From: an uncultured Bacteroidota bacterium
GTDB lineage: Bacteria > Bacteroidota > Bacteroidia > Chitinophagales > Saprospiraceae
DNA: 64,000 nucleotides
Direction: 5' to 3'
Assembly (NCBI GenBank): GCA_937861115.1
Contig: CALMBD010000084.1
Span: 1 to 64,000, forward strand
Shown: positions 35,010 through 47,000 of the stretch, in pieces
Numbering within the stretch: position 1 is the first letter of the stretch
How the letters are laid out: each line of letters begins with the position of its first letter
The notes under the pieces: generated by a model
Told to the model about the DNA's origin: nothing
What the model saw: only the letters and a program-made list of their open reading frames with translations
Databases searched by the model: none
Position numbers and translations under genes: made by a program

Positions 35010-35996
35010 TCAGAAATCCGCGTCGGTAGTAAAAACCTGTTCTTCACGCTTTGTCATCACGCCCGCTTTCTGGTAGTCGCCCACGCGTTTTTCAAAGAAA
35101 TTGGTTTTGCCCTGTATGGAGATCATATCCATCCAGGGGAACGGATTGGAGGTGCCGTACACCTTTTCGTTGCCCAGCGACATGAGCAGGCGGTCGGCTA
35201 CAAATTCGATATACTGCCCCATCATTTCAGCATTCATGCCGATGAGCGACACGGGCAGCGCGTCGGTCACAAATTCTTTTTCAAACGTTACCGCCTCGGT
35301 AATGATGGCTTCTATTTCCTTCGGATCAAGTTTCTCGTGCAACATGGAATAAAGCAGGCAGGCAAAATCGCAGTGCATGCCTTCGTCGCGGCTGATCAGT
35401 TCGTTGGAAAACGAAAGCCCCGGCATAAGACCGCGTTTTTTCAGCCAGAAGATCGAGCAAAAGGAGCCGGAGAAGAAAATGCCTTCTACCGCGGCGAAGG
35501 CGACCAGCCGGTGCGCAAAAGTTGGCGCGTTGTCGATCCAGCGGAGTGCCCAGTTGCCTTTTTTCGATACACATTCGAGGTTGCGCAGGGCGTTGAACAG
35601 GAAGTCTTTTTCCTTGGGGTCTTTAATATAGGTGTCGATCAGCAGCGAATACATTTCGGAGTGGATGTTTTCGATGGCGACCTGGAACCCGTAAAAACAG
35701 CGTGCTTCAGGCACCTGTACCTCACGCATGAAGTTGAGTACCAGGTTCTCGTTTACGATGCCGTCGGATGCGGCAAAGAACGCCAGTACGTGTTTGATAA
35801 AATGGCGTTCGTCGTCGCTGAGTTTGTTTTCCCAGTCGATAAGGTCGGGTGTAAGATCAACCTCTTCCACGGTCCAGAAAGAAGCCACCGATTTTTTATA
35901 CCATTCCCAAATGGTGGCATGCTTGATCGGGAAAAGCACAAAACGGTCGGGATTCTCTGCAAGGATCGGTTCGGTATTGTCTGTGGTCTGTGTCAT
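35010..35996 (-). CDS. nrdB: Ribonucleoside-diphosphate reductase, beta subunit
   Basis: 328 residues. This subunit carries the di-iron centre and tyrosyl radical that start catalysis by NrdA. Iron ligands and radical region are recognisable in [39 protein letters not shown] and [15 protein letters not shown], and [12 protein letters not shown] supplies the last Glu/His. The C-terminus ends [11 protein letters not shown], the tail that docks on NrdA. A promoter (TTTG-N18-TACTTTCG) lies about 220 bases upstream. Three genes separate it from nrdA. Confidence 0.95.
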   Translation of the reverse strand: MTQTTDNTEPILAENPDRFVLFPIKHATIWEWYKKSVASFWTVEEVDLTPDLIDWENKLSDDERHFIKHVLAFFAASDGIVNENLVLNFMREVQVPEARCFYGFQVAIENIHSEMYSLLIDTYIKDPKEKDFLFNALRNLECVSKKGNWALRWIDNAPTFAHRLVAFAAVEGIFFSGSFCSIFWLKKRGLMPGLSFSNELISRDEGMHCDFACLLYSMLHEKLDPKEIEAIITEAVTFEKEFVTDALPVSLIGMNAEMMGQYIEFVADRLLMSLGNEKVYGTSNPFPWMDMISIQGKTNFFEKRVGDYQKAGVMTKREEQVFTTDADF

Positions 35997-36212
35997 GGTC
36001 TGCGTCAGGCTGTAAGGACTTTTTATTGCGTTAACACTGATTTTCAGGCGGCGACTCCTCTACCCCGGAGGATATCTGCGAGAGATGAATTCCGGAAATG
36101 GCAACTCCTGTGCGATCGTAAAAACCGTGTTGGAGTTTTCTATAGTAGAGAAGGGACGTGCTCTGGAAAGGCGGAGTAAACACAGCACTGCATTTACATA
36201 CAGATGCAATAG

Positions 36213-36242
36213 CGAAAGTACAGGTTTTTCAGGCGCACCAAA
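36213..36242 (-). promoter_or_regulatory. Putative nrdB promoter, TTTG-N18-TACTTTCG
   Basis: On the minus strand TTTG (36242-36239), 18 bases, then TACTTTCG (36220-36213), one mismatch from TAnnTTTG. Confidence 0.5.
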
Positions 36243-36471
36243 AGATAATTTTCCACAAAATGTTAGTAATTTTCACAAGTTATTGGTAATCAATGCCTAT
36301 TAAAAATGACTTGTTTTGTTAAAAATGTTGATAACTCTTGTTGGTAATTTTACGGAAAAATTCGGGCGCGCAACGGATTATTAAAACAACAATATTTAAG
36401 CACCTATTTTTGAGAAAAAAAGAAGCCCCGGCGCCCCGTCTGTGAAGTGAGGATGTATGTGGAAAATTTTT

Positions 36472-36521
36472 GCGCAGGTAGCGTAGATGTATTGCTCGGG
36501 CTGCGTCGCTGTTGCCTGCGC
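36472..36521 (-). terminator. Possible terminator after the GT39 gene
   Basis: GCGCAGG (36472-36478) pairs with CCTGCGC (36515-36521) around a long loop. On the minus strand the stem is followed by AAAAATTTTCC. It lies 61 bases past the GT39 stop. Confidence 0.35.
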
Positions 36522-36581
36522 AGAAAACCTGTCTGTCATGTAAACCCTGTCGAATTACTTGGCATCCCCGTTTCCTGCCTG

Positions 36582-38114
36582 CTACCGGAAAACCGACTTC
36601 ACCATTTTCACCCGTTCCGCCCAGAAAACGGCGACATTCGAACGCGGTGCGCGACAAATCCAAACCCCTGTGCCGCGTTCGCGGGCCAGCGGGTTTTCGA
36701 CCCTGCCGACCAGCCGGATGTCGGCAAACAACCGCTGCACATCCTCGCCGGGGTCCTCGCTGTTGATATAAATAAGCGTTTGCACGGCCGGGTCGATGTG
36801 GTCGGGCGCCCAGAGCCGGTAGGCGTCTGAAAAACTGGCCACTGCCATGCCTGCCGGCAGCCGCCCGGACAAATGCTCGACGGCGCCTGCCTCGCCGTAA
36901 TTCTCGCCATACACGAGGTAGGGGTCATTCCCGGCCATCTCAATAGCCCTGTCTGCAAGCCCGGCCAGTTCGTCCCAGCCGAGCATGTCGGCAAAATCCT
37001 GCGGCAAGGCGTGCAGGGCGCCGTCTTCCCAGCGCACCGCCCCGTCAATGCCCGCATCGTAGGTCAGCCAGTGGAAATAGGAAACGGCTCTTTCGCCTGA
37101 ATACAACGGCATACCCACCGGAACAAGCGGCAACGCCAGGAGCACAACGCCCCCGCCGAGGGCAATTTTCTGCCAGGGTCTTTTCAGGATTTTGTCCCAA
37201 AACACGGCTCCGGCAGCAAACAGCACCGGATAGGCGCCTAAAGTGTAATAACTTTTGCCGCTCAGCAAGAGGAAGATCAGCAGGAGTGCCACGTAAAACC
37301 AGCCGAACAAGCGGTAGGGTTGCATGCTTTTTGAAAACAATAAAAAGCCCAGTCCTGCCAGCCATAACACGAACCCGGGGCCGTGCATCAGGAACTGGTC
37401 GAGCAGGAAATGGACCGGCTGTACGTTGTGCAATTGATTCCGGGCGAGTTCCTCCATGTGGCGGATCACGGGAAAATGATAGTGCCACTGCCACAGCAGG
37501 TTGGGCAGTATGAGGAGCAATGCCAGGGCTACCGCCTGCCAGAGCGGTTTCGAGGCGAGGGCTTTCCGTCCGGGTGTCAGCAGCAGCGCGACAAGCAGGG
37601 CCGCTGCCCAGAAAACGAGGGTGTATTTGTTCAAAAAGCCTGTTCCAGCAACTATACCGGTAAACCACCACCAGCGCGCATCGCGCGTATTGATCCAGCG
37701 CAGCAGCCCGAACGACAACAGGGCCCAAAACAGGATATCGAACGGCACGGGCTGCAACATGGTATTGACGCGCAGCCAGGCTACCGAGACCAGCATGGCC
37801 ATGCCGCAAATGACTTGCGCCCAGTTGCCGCCGCCCAACTCGCGCACCATGCGCAGGGTGATCCACATCAGTGCGCCGCCAGCCAGGATGGATGGAAGCC
37901 GCGTTGCCCATAGGGAATCGCCGAGAAAAGTCTGCGATGTCCAGGTCACGGCGCCGATAAAGGGCGGGTTCGACCAGTAACCCCAGTCGGGATGGCGACC
38001 CAGGGCGAGGTACAGGAATTCATCGCGGTGGTAGCCGAAAGCAGCTACGGTAGCGAGATGGAGCAGAATTTTGAAGGCGGTGAAAAAAAAGACGATGGCA
38101 GGATTTGTTTTCAT
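36582..38114 (-). CDS. Family 39 (ArnT/PMT-like) membrane glycosyltransferase
   Basis: 510 residues from ATG 38114; a TTG five codons upstream is possible. It has about ten hydrophobic helices. The first periplasmic loop carries the acidic motif HRDEFLYLALGRHPDWGYWSNPPFIG, typical of dolichyl/undecaprenyl-phosphate-sugar glycosyltransferases with a GT-C fold. The enzyme would move a sugar from a lipid carrier to lipid or protein outside the cytoplasmic membrane. The acceptor cannot be told. The soluble C-terminal part (about 340-510) is periplasmic. Confidence 0.85.
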   Translation of the reverse strand: MKTNPAIVFFFTAFKILLHLATVAAFGYHRDEFLYLALGRHPDWGYWSNPPFIGAVTWTSQTFLGDSLWATRLPSILAGGALMWITLRMVRELGGGNWAQVICGMAMLVSVAWLRVNTMLQPVPFDILFWALLSFGLLRWINTRDARWWWFTGIVAGTGFLNKYTLVFWAAALLVALLLTPGRKALASKPLWQAVALALLLILPNLLWQWHYHFPVIRHMEELARNQLHNVQPVHFLLDQFLMHGPGFVLWLAGLGFLLFSKSMQPYRLFGWFYVALLLIFLLLSGKSYYTLGAYPVLFAAGAVFWDKILKRPWQKIALGGGVVLLALPLVPVGMPLYSGERAVSYFHWLTYDAGIDGAVRWEDGALHALPQDFADMLGWDELAGLADRAIEMAGNDPYLVYGENYGEAGAVEHLSGRLPAGMAVASFSDAYRLWAPDHIDPAVQTLIYINSEDPGEDVQRLFADIRLVGRVENPLARERGTGVWICRAPRSNVAVFWAERVKMVKSVFR

Positions 38115-38189
38115 ATCAATGGCATGCAAGGGGAAAGATAATGCCGGCCGCGAATGGCGAAAGTGTATAATGCGGAATTTTTACTGCCG

Positions 38190-38353
38190 CTAGTGGTCAA
38201 CCAACTTAGTAACTGGAAAAATGGGGTGATGAATTTTTTGACTGAAGAGGCGTTTGGAGGGCGTAATGCCGTGTTCATTATAACCGACAAACAACGAAGT
38301 CAGGCATAAAAAGCATCCGTCAGTTTTCAGGAACTAAGTTGGTTGACCACTAG
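38190..38353. mobile_element. MITE-like element, 164 bp, with perfect 21-bp terminal inverted repeats
   Basis: The left end (38190-38210, starting CTAGTGGTCAACC) is the exact reverse complement of the right end (38333-38353), and similarity continues imperfectly inward for about ten bases. Each end starts CTAG, which could include a short target duplication. The interior is too short for a transposase, but one frame stays open from 38190 to TAA 38307 and ends AVFIITDKQRSQA, perhaps a transposase remnant. It lies between the GT39 gene and a secreted dockerin protein. Confidence 0.8.
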
Positions 38354-38446
38354 TTCGTCGGAAATAAGACAAAGATGTGTTTTAGCGCACCTCCAAAGTC
38401 GAAAAAAGATATTTTTGTCTGCATTTTTAATCAAATCTCTTTTCCC

Positions 38447-39379
38447 ATGAACAGATTTACTTTCCCGCTTTTTGCTTTCCTGTCCTTTTTTCAAAACCTT
38501 AACGCGCAGGTGGATACGGTGCCGCCGGTGGTGGTGTGCAAGCCGGCGCTCGATATTCCCGTAAACATTCCGTGTTTCGCCACCGTTTGGCCGTCCGACT
38601 TTATCGTTAGTGCAACAGACGATTCTTCCCTGCCCGTTCAAACGGGTATCCGCAAATCGTGTACGGGGGATGGGTTCCCCGAAAATGGCAGCTACCTGAT
38701 CTTCACTGCTGCCGAATGGGGTACGGCCCGGGTCGAATGCTGGGCGCGCGACGCTGCCGGAAATACCGGTTCCTGCACGATGACCATATTTGTGTCTGAC
38801 GCTGCCGGAAGTTGCGATCCGAGTTATACGATCAGGACTGCAATGCCGTCGGGATCGGGAATACAAAACGCGATGATCGACGTTGCCGGCGCAAACTGTT
38901 GGGGCGACTCGCTCAAATCGCTTTACGAGACCTGGCTCGACGGAGCAATTACGGGTTTTGGCTTCATCTCTTTGCCCGGATACAACACAGGTGTCACGCC
39001 AGAGAAAAATGTAAACCCGCTGAATGGCGTTACGACGAATGACCTGTTGCTGATCCAGAAGCATATCCTTGGTATTCAATCCTTTGATTCGCCTTACAAA
39101 CTTATTGCCGCCGACGCGAATCAGGACGGCAAGGTGACTTCCTTTGATATATTAACCCTGCGAAAATTAATGCTGGGTATTACCAATGAATTGCCCAACG
39201 GCAAATCCTGGCGTTTTATCCCGGCGGATTATGCCTTCCCCAATCCGGCAAACCCGTTCCAGCCGCCCTTCCCCGAAAGGATCGATATCCCGAATACGGC
39301 TGACCCTGTGCCGACGGAGTTCCATTTTATTGGTGTGAAAATAGGCGACGTCGACTACTCCGCCGACCCCAACCAGTAA
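38447..39379 (+). CDS. Secreted protein with HYR-like and dockerin-like modules
   Basis: 310 residues from ATG 38447. Signal peptide 1-20 (LNA-Q). Residues 22-120 resemble a HYR/Ig-like domain (VDTVPPVVVCKPALDIPV, WARDAAGNTGSCTMTIFV). Residues 190-245 are a dockerin-like duplication with one canonical calcium loop: D223-x-N225-x-D227-G-K-V-T-S-F-D234. SWRFIPADY (254-262) and FIGVKIGDVDYSADPNQ close the protein. The same dockerin-to-GDVD module is in the gene at 20107. There is no recognisable T9SS domain, so retention may rely on the module itself. The MITE-like element ends 94 bases upstream. Confidence 0.75.
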   Translation: MNRFTFPLFAFLSFFQNLNAQVDTVPPVVVCKPALDIPVNIPCFATVWPSDFIVSATDDSSLPVQTGIRKSCTGDGFPENGSYLIFTAAEWGTARVECWARDAAGNTGSCTMTIFVSDAAGSCDPSYTIRTAMPSGSGIQNAMIDVAGANCWGDSLKSLYETWLDGAITGFGFISLPGYNTGVTPEKNVNPLNGVTTNDLLLIQKHILGIQSFDSPYKLIAADANQDGKVTSFDILTLRKLMLGITNELPNGKSWRFIPADYAFPNPANPFQPPFPERIDIPNTADPVPTEFHFIGVKIGDVDYSADPNQ

Positions 39380-39421
39380 CCCGCCTTCGGTAAACCTTCG
39401 GCGGGCAAGCCGCTCACCGGC

Positions 39422-40390
39422 TTAAAGCATCCTTCTTCGCTGCATGACCCAGTACAACCCGCCGGTGATGATCCCGGTGAGTACGATGGTAGCGTAAAAA
39501 GCCGAGGGGCTTTCGGGAATGCCGTTCGGGATGTTCATGCCGAAAAAGGAAGAGATCAGCGTGGGCACCATAAGCACGACGGTGATGATGGTAAGCCGGT
39601 GGATCACCACGTTGAGGTTGTTCGAGATAATGCTCGAATAGGCATCCATCGTGCCGTTGAGGATGTTGGTGTACACATTGGCCATGGAAAGCGCCTGCGA
39701 GTTGTCGATGATGATATCCTCGAAGAGCTCGGTCATGTCTTCGTCGCCGTTGATGTGCAGGAAATCGGTCCGCTTCATTTTCATTTTGAGCAACTCATTG
39801 GCATTGAGAGAGTTAACAAAATAAACGAGACTCTTTTCGATGGCCAGCAACTGCCTCAGGTCGGAATTGCGGCTGGAGTGCATCAGTTCCTTTTCGATGC
39901 GGTTGCGGCGCAGGTTGAGCGTTTTCAGGCAGGAAAGAAAATGGTAGACGTTCTGTTCGAGTATCTGCAGGACGAAGTTTTTTTCATCGACCGGGTTGAA
40001 ATTGCGCACGTTGTTTTCCAGAAACTTGTCGAGCACCGGCGTTTCGAACGCCGAAATGGTGATGACGTGTTCAATGGTAAGAATAATGCCGATCGGTACG
40101 GTGATGAAATAGGCCTCGTTCTCTTCCTGCGCATTCTGGTTTTTTACGGGGGTGTTGATCAGGATAAAACGAATATCCTCGTCGCGTTCGTACCGCGCGC
40201 GTTCGTCGAGATCGAGCGAATCGGTCAGGAACACGTGGTCAAATTCGAACCGGCGGGCAAAGTCCTCCAGTTCGTCAGGCGCGAAGGGTGGCGTAAGATG
40301 CACCCAGCAGCCGGGATCCGGCTCTGTCAGTTCGACGAGCTTTCGTTTTTCGCGTGTGTAATAACGGATCACTGTCCATCGAGGGTGCAA
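39422..40390 (-). CDS. CorA-type magnesium/divalent cation channel
   Basis: 322 residues. A soluble N-terminal alpha/beta and long-helix domain (1-260) leads to two C-terminal membrane helices, the first ending in the signature Gly-Met-Asn (FFGMNIPNG). CorA pentamers admit Mg2+ and sometimes Co2+ or Ni2+. The terminal tail MQRRRML is basic, as usual. The listed start is TTG; a GTG six codons later is the only nearby alternative, so the exact start is uncertain. It is convergent with the secreted dockerin-type gene. Confidence 0.9.
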   Translation of the reverse strand: MHPRWTVIRYYTREKRKLVELTEPDPGCWVHLTPPFAPDELEDFARRFEFDHVFLTDSLDLDERARYERDEDIRFILINTPVKNQNAQEENEAYFITVPIGIILTIEHVITISAFETPVLDKFLENNVRNFNPVDEKNFVLQILEQNVYHFLSCLKTLNLRRNRIEKELMHSSRNSDLRQLLAIEKSLVYFVNSLNANELLKMKMKRTDFLHINGDEDMTELFEDIIIDNSQALSMANVYTNILNGTMDAYSSIISNNLNVVIHRLTIITVVLMVPTLISSFFGMNIPNGIPESPSAFYATIVLTGIITGGLYWVMQRRRML

Positions 40391-41034
40391 ATGGGTGAAA
40401 AAAACGGCATTCGGGGTAAAAAAATCACCTTTATTTACAAAAGTGCTGCAAACTTACGTCACCTGTTTCTGGGAAACAACCATACACCCGCCTTTTGCTG
40501 AAAAATTCCTCAGTGCTGAAAAATTTAATTTGGAGAGTAGTTATTTTTTAGATTTTATGAAAATTTATATTTTGTAAAACGGTTCATAATCACATTAAAT
40601 TTTACAATTTCCCGGATATGGCCACTTTTAATAAAAATCATGGCGCCAGGAGAAAAATATTCCCTATAATTGCGTGGTTTTTTGCACCAAAAAGTAATGC
40701 CATTTTAATCGATCACGGCGCAGAACGTATCAAAGTTTTCAATTCAATAATCCTCCCCTCTCTTAAATAACTGGAATTTTCTTCCTGTGCGCTCGTGAAA
40801 AGTTGCCCCCTGTCTTCCGGTTGGGCACCCTTTTTTGCTTGTTCAACTACATGCGGGCCTTCAAATCAAATGATTTTGTGAATTTTCGTGCATCCGACGA
40901 TGCAGCATTTTATCGAATCGTTGTATCTTCATTCAGATATCCGCATTTTGCGGATAAGGTTTTAATCCAGCTTTTTACCATGAACGACGACCTCCAAACC
41001 TTACACACATTAACGAATCAAATCCTTGTTGCTC
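40391..41034. other. AT-rich intergenic region upstream of the giant surface protein
   Basis: No credible gene in 644 bases; a 113-codon frame starting 40803 overlaps the giant gene and has no family features. The region is clearly more AT-rich than the flanks and carries a perfect palindrome at 40939-40955. Confidence 0.6.
40939..40955. promoter_or_regulatory. Perfect 7-3-7 palindrome upstream of the giant gene
   Basis: ATCCGCA-TTT-TGCGGAT, 80 bases before the ATG at 41035. It could be an operator or a hairpin in the leader; no T-tract follows, so it is not a terminator. Confidence 0.4.
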
Positions 41035-44000
41035 ATGCGCGTCTTTACACCCCGTCGTTTATTCTGTATTACCTGGTGCCTGACTATTGCCGCCATTTCA
41101 GCGGTGAAGGGTCAGGTTTCGGACGTTTCGCCAATCCTGCTTGACGGCCACCTGCAGCGCCACGTGATCTCGGCGCAATCTGCCAGCCAGTTTATTACAT
41201 TCAATAACCTCATAAAGGGAGAGACTTATTCCCTTATAGTTCCTGATGACCCAACGCTCAACGGCTGCATGCCTTCGATCAGCGCCGGCGACCAGGCTAC
41301 CAAGGTGCTTGATTATGACGCTTCGGTGCACCAGCTGAAGTTTGTTGCCGGCGAGACCGACCTGACGTTCCGCCTGGATTATCCCTGCGACTGGGATGCC
41401 GACAATCCGCCCAGACACTATGTTTCTGTCGTCTGCGAAACCTGTCTCAAAAAGGACCTCAACGACTACCTTAAGGCGCTGGCCGTGCTGGAGGTGGTTT
41501 CCGGTGTCAGTGCGGAAGAATTGGTCCGCGAGGTTATGATCGGGGGCGATTGCTTTGACGTAACCAATGTGACTTATAACGGTAATCCCGGTCAGTTGGG
41601 TACCTTTTCCAATGGTCAGACCAATATCGGTTTTGCCAACGGTATGATCATGGCTACGGGCGATGCCACGGTTGCTGTCGGTCCCAACGGCTCCGATAAT
41701 GCCAGTGCCGGCTACGGCGCATCCACGCCCGACGGCGACCTTTCCGCCTTGTCCGGCAGCGGCAGCCTGTTCGACCTCGCCAATATAGAGTTCGACTTTA
41801 CCCCTACACAATCGCCGCTTACCTTTGAATACGTGTTCGCCTCGGAAGAGTACTGCGAATACGTAGGTTCACAATTCAATGATGCATTCGGCTTCTTTAT
41901 CTCAGGTCCCGGTATTTCGGGCCCCTTCGGTGGAGCGGCCAATATCGCCTCTATCGGTCCCGGCAACTATGTGGCCATCAACAACATCAACCACCTTTCC
42001 AACGCCGGTCTGTATGTAAATAACCAGGGGGCATCCAGCGGTAACCTTTGTGGCCAGGCGCCATCCGCCTCACAGGCGGTGAATGAGGTGCAGTTCGACG
42101 GTTTCACCCGGAAACTGACGGCTGTGGCTGCCGTCATTCCATGCCAGACCTATCACATCAAACTGAAAATATGCGACGTTGGCGACGGTATTTTTGATTC
42201 CGGCGTATTCCTTAAGGCTGGTTCTTTCGATGCCGGCGGTAACGCCTCCGTGGAATGGCTGGTCAACGGCGAATCCGATGTCAACGCTGTGTACGAAGGT
42301 TGTGGAACGGTGCAACTGGTGTTCGACCGCATCGGCGCCAATACATCCTCCCCGTTGCCCGTACAGTTTACCGTAACCGGAACGGCAACCCCCGGTCTCG
42401 ACTACACCCCGATCCCGCAAACCGTGGTGATCCCGGCGGGTCAGGACAAGTTATATCTCACGGTTCCCATCGTTGCCGACCTGCTGACAGAGGGGCCCGA
42501 AACAGTTATCATTACCCTGCTCAGTCCCTGTTCTTGCGTCAATCCGCAAATCGAACTGGTTATCAATGATTTGTTGCCGTTAACGGCTATCCCCGACACC
42601 ACCACGATTTGTGGCCCTGGTGTGGGTACGGTAAGCGTTACCCCCGAAGGCGGCGCAGAGCCTTATACCTTTCACTGGAGCAATGGCAACACCGACCAGA
42701 CGCTCTCGCAATTTGTCGCGGTATCCACCAACTTTAACGTAACCGTTACGGATGCCTGCGGTAAAACGTACGTCACAACCGCGCGCATTAAAGTAAAAGC
42801 GCCGCCGACGGCAAAACTGCTGCCTCCGGCGCCGCAATTATGCCCCGGACAGGTTTCCCAGATTCAGGTCACCTTTACCGGAACGGGGCCGTTTGAACTG
42901 GTATACCTACTCAACGGCGACCCACAATCGCCCGTAACCGGAATTACGGACAATCCCTATTTCCTGCAGATTGACCAGCCGGGGCTCTACCAGATACAAA
43001 GTGTGACGGATGCCGACGGCTGTGTGGGGCCGGGACAGGGGGCCCTTCTGGTGACGACATCAACCCTGAACCTGGCGGGTGTGGTCACCAATACCACATG
43101 TGCCGTAGGCAACAACGGCTCGATCAATACGACCGTAACTGGCGGACAGGGCCCATTCAATTATGTCTGGAACGGTCCGCAGAACATACCCAACTTCCCC
43201 GACCCTACCGGCCTTCAGCCCGGAACATACAACGTCACCGTGACGGATGGATTCGGATGCACGAATGCGCAGGTGTTTACGGTCGCCGCGCCACCTGCAA
43301 TTGTACCTACCTTTGATAACATTATGGGAGCGAACTGCTCCCAGCCAACCGGCGGCAGTATCAACCTGACCGTATCGGGCGGAACACCGGCATACACCTA
43401 TAAATGGAGTAACAACTTTACCGGTCAGGATCCCGCGGGACTTGGTCCGGGGGACTATATCGTCACGATAACCGACATGCTCGGGTGTTCTACCACGGCT
43501 ACGGCCACCGTACCGGGCGATTTCAACGCGCCCACTGCCGATGCCATTGCTCCGGATGAACTGACCTGTCTCGTTACCTCCGTCATTGTCGACGGCTCCG
43601 GTTCCAGTATTGGTCCAAATTTCACCTATAACTGGACAGCCTCCGGCGGCGGCAATATCCTTAGCGGCAACGGCACCCTCTACCCTGTTGTCAACAAACT
43701 GGGCTCTTACACCATCGTGGTGACCGACCTGAACAACGGTTGCACGGCGTCGCATACGGTGCCGGTGACGGGCGATTATACCCCGCCGACCGCGAATGCA
43801 GGTACACCTCAATCGCTGACCTGCGTGGTGGATACGCTGACCTTAAATGGCTCGGGATCTTCCTCGGGTTCCAATTTCGTATACAACTGGACGACAGGCA
43901 ACGGCAATATTGTCAGCGGCAACGGCACCCTCAACCCGGTTGTCACCCAGCAAGGTACCTACAACCTGCTCGTGACCAACAACCTGAACGGTTGCACCAG

Positions 44001-47000
44001 CACGGCTTCTGTTGTGGTAAATCTGAACGTCACGCCTCCGGTGGCAGTAGTCGCCCCGGGTGGCCAGATCACCTGCACCACGCCTACGATACAACTCAGC
44101 GGTTCCGGCTCCAGTATCGGCTCGAACATGTCGTATAACTGGGTGCCAACTAATGGGGGCTCCATCAGTAACGGGGTCAATACCCTGAATCCAACGGCCT
44201 CTGCCACAGGCACCTACACCCTTGTTGTGACCAACAACACCAACGGCTGCACGGCTTCGGCATCGACTACGGTGACCAGCAATGCCAGTCTGCCCACTGC
44301 AGTAGCAACCGTTTCCGGGATTATTACCTGCAGCGTCGGGCAGGTCACGCTGAGTGCCAACGGTTCCTCTTCAGGTCCCAACTTCAGTTACCAGTGGAAT
44401 ACGGCCAACGGGCAAATTACCAACGGCCAGAATACGAACCTCGCAACGGCAGGCGCTGCCGGGCTTTACACCCTGGTTGTGACCAATACCACCAACAACT
44501 GTACCGCGACATTCAACATCGACGTCATGGACGACCTTGCGCTGCCAACCGCAAGTGCAGGTAGTCCACAGACGCTGCTGTGCTCCCAGCCCTTGCAGAC
44601 GCTCGACGGCAGCGGTTCCAGCAGCGGTCCGAACTTCACTTATCAGTGGTCGGCTATATCGGGCGGCAATTTTGTTACACCCAACAATATCCAGAACCCG
44701 CAAGTTAATGCACCGGGTACCTACCAGATATTGGTGACCAATACCCAGAACGGTTGTACCGCCACCGCTCAGGTTCAGATCATGGAAGACGCCAATGATC
44801 CCGTCGTTCAAATTGCTCCGCCGGGCATTCTGAACTGTACAGTGCCGCAAATCACGATCAATGCGAACGGCTCCAGCACCGGTCCTACATATTCCTACGC
44901 CTGGACGGGCCAGGGTATCGTTTCCGGCGACAGCACCTTATCGCCCCTGGTAAATGCACCAGGCACCTATAACCTTGTCATTTCCAATTCCGCGAATGGC
45001 TGTACTTCGGAGCAGGCGGTTGTCGTATCTCAGGATATTATCGACCCGCCGGTTGATCCGGGGCTCAATCAGGTACTGAACTGCAACAACCCGCAGCTGC
45101 AACTCGGCGGACCGGGTAACCCCACGGGTTCCAATTTCACCTTCAACTGGAGCGGCCCCGGCTTCGTCAACGGCCAGAATACGCCTTCGCCGTTGGTAAG
45201 TCTGGACGGCACATACACGCTGCTGGTGACCAATATCACCAATGGATGTACGTCGCAGGCCACTGTAGACCTGACGCCGGATTTTGTTGCGCCGACTGCC
45301 AACGCCGGTCCGACATTCCAGTTGACCTGTCAGCAGGAAACATTCACCCTGCAGGCGACCGGCAGCACCGGAACCAATTTTACCTACGAATGGACAACGC
45401 CTACGGGCAGTTTTACCACACCTTCGAATATACTGACGCCCACTGTAGATGCACCCGGCACGTACAACCTGCTGGTGACCAACACTACAAACGGCTGTAC
45501 CCAAACTTCGAGCGTGGACATTTCACAGGCTGCCGACATTCCCACCGTTACTATTGCAACGCCATCCATTCTGACCTGTGCGAATGCAACCGCCATCCTG
45601 AACGGCGGCGGCTCCAGCACCGGCCCGGAATTTAGCTATCAATGGATCGCTTCCAACGGCGGCAATGTATCCAATGGCGTTAACACGCTTAACCCGGTCG
45701 TCAACCAGCCCGGTACTTACCAACTGGTTGTTACCAATAACACCAATAATTGTACTTCCGATGCGACCATTCAGGTGACCCAGGATATTGCAGCACCCCA
45801 GATTGACGCCGGCCAGTCGCCCACCATTACCTGTGCCGACCTCGTGGTCGATCTTTCGGGTTCGGTAAGTTCTCCGGGTACATTCACCTACCAGTGGACA
45901 GCGACGAACGGCGGCAATATCTTCTCGGGTGGCAATACGCTTACGCCGCAAGTGGATGCTGGCGGCGACTATGCACTGCTGGTTACCAATACTCAAAACG
46001 GGTGCACAAGCACCGACGATGTTCTGGTAAACGTCGATCAGGTTGACCCGGTATCCCTGATCGCAGCGCCGGCCGTTCTGACCTGTGCTGCCGATCAGAT
46101 CGTACTGGATGCCACGGCTTCCAGCACCGGCGCCAACATGACCTACGACTGGACGACTATCGGCGGCAGTTTTGTCAGTACCAGCAACAACCTGCAACCG
46201 GTTGTAGACGGACCGGGCAATTACTTCCTCCTGGTAACCAATACCGACAACGGTTGTACGCAGTCGTATGCGGTCGAGGTAACACAGGACATTCAAAGCC
46301 CGACAGCCAACGCCGGCACGAACGGACTGCTCACCTGTGCGGTAACCTCGCTTCAGTTAAATGGGTCGGGCTCCAGCCAGAACGGCAACTTCAGTTACCA
46401 GTGGACGGCTGCCAATGGCCAACCGATAACCAATCCGCTCAGTCTGACGCCAACAATCGGTGCCGGCGGCACCTACACCCTGGTTGTTACCAATGAAGAC
46501 AACGGCTGTACGTCTGCCGATGATGTGCTGGTGAACGTGGATACCCAGCAACCTGCTGCGGTCATCGCAACGCCCGGACAGATCACTTGCGTTCAACCAC
46601 AGGTAACGCTCAATGGTACCGGCTCGCAAGGCGGCGCAAACATCACCTATGTATGGACGACTGCCAACGGCTCCATCCTGGCAGGCCAGGGCACGACACA
46701 GTTGACTGTCAATGCAACGGGCAACTATACCCTGACGGTACTGAACACTGCGAACGGATGCTCCAACACTGCCGCCGCCGCCGTGACGGACAATATTGTG
46801 TTGCCCGATGCCGATGCCGGCGAGCCGTTTACCCTGACCTGCTCCATACTTAAGGTTACGCTGCAGGGCTCCGGTTCATCTGGCGCCAACTTCGGGTACG
46901 CCTGGAGTACGCAGGGCGGCAATATTGTTTCGGGCGGCAACTCACCCACTCCGATTGTGAACCAGCAGGGTCTCTATACCCTAACGGTTACCAACCTGAG

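Larger units (their letters stand above)
35997..36581. other. Intergenic region upstream of nrdB
   Basis: No credible gene in 585 bases. It holds the nrdB promoter, a 5' leader of about 210 bases and a possible terminator of the upstream glycosyltransferase. I looked for NrdR-type boxes in the leader and found none convincing. Confidence 0.6.

Noticed and set aside
36000..36580. NrdR boxes controlling nrdB
   Set aside because: No pair of sites resembling ACACwATATATwGTGT was found; CTACTATAG near 36137-36150 is too weak.
40803..41144. A 113-codon plus-strand frame before the giant adhesin
   Set aside because: It overlaps the adhesin signal peptide in another frame, has no recognisable domain and lies in an AT-rich region.
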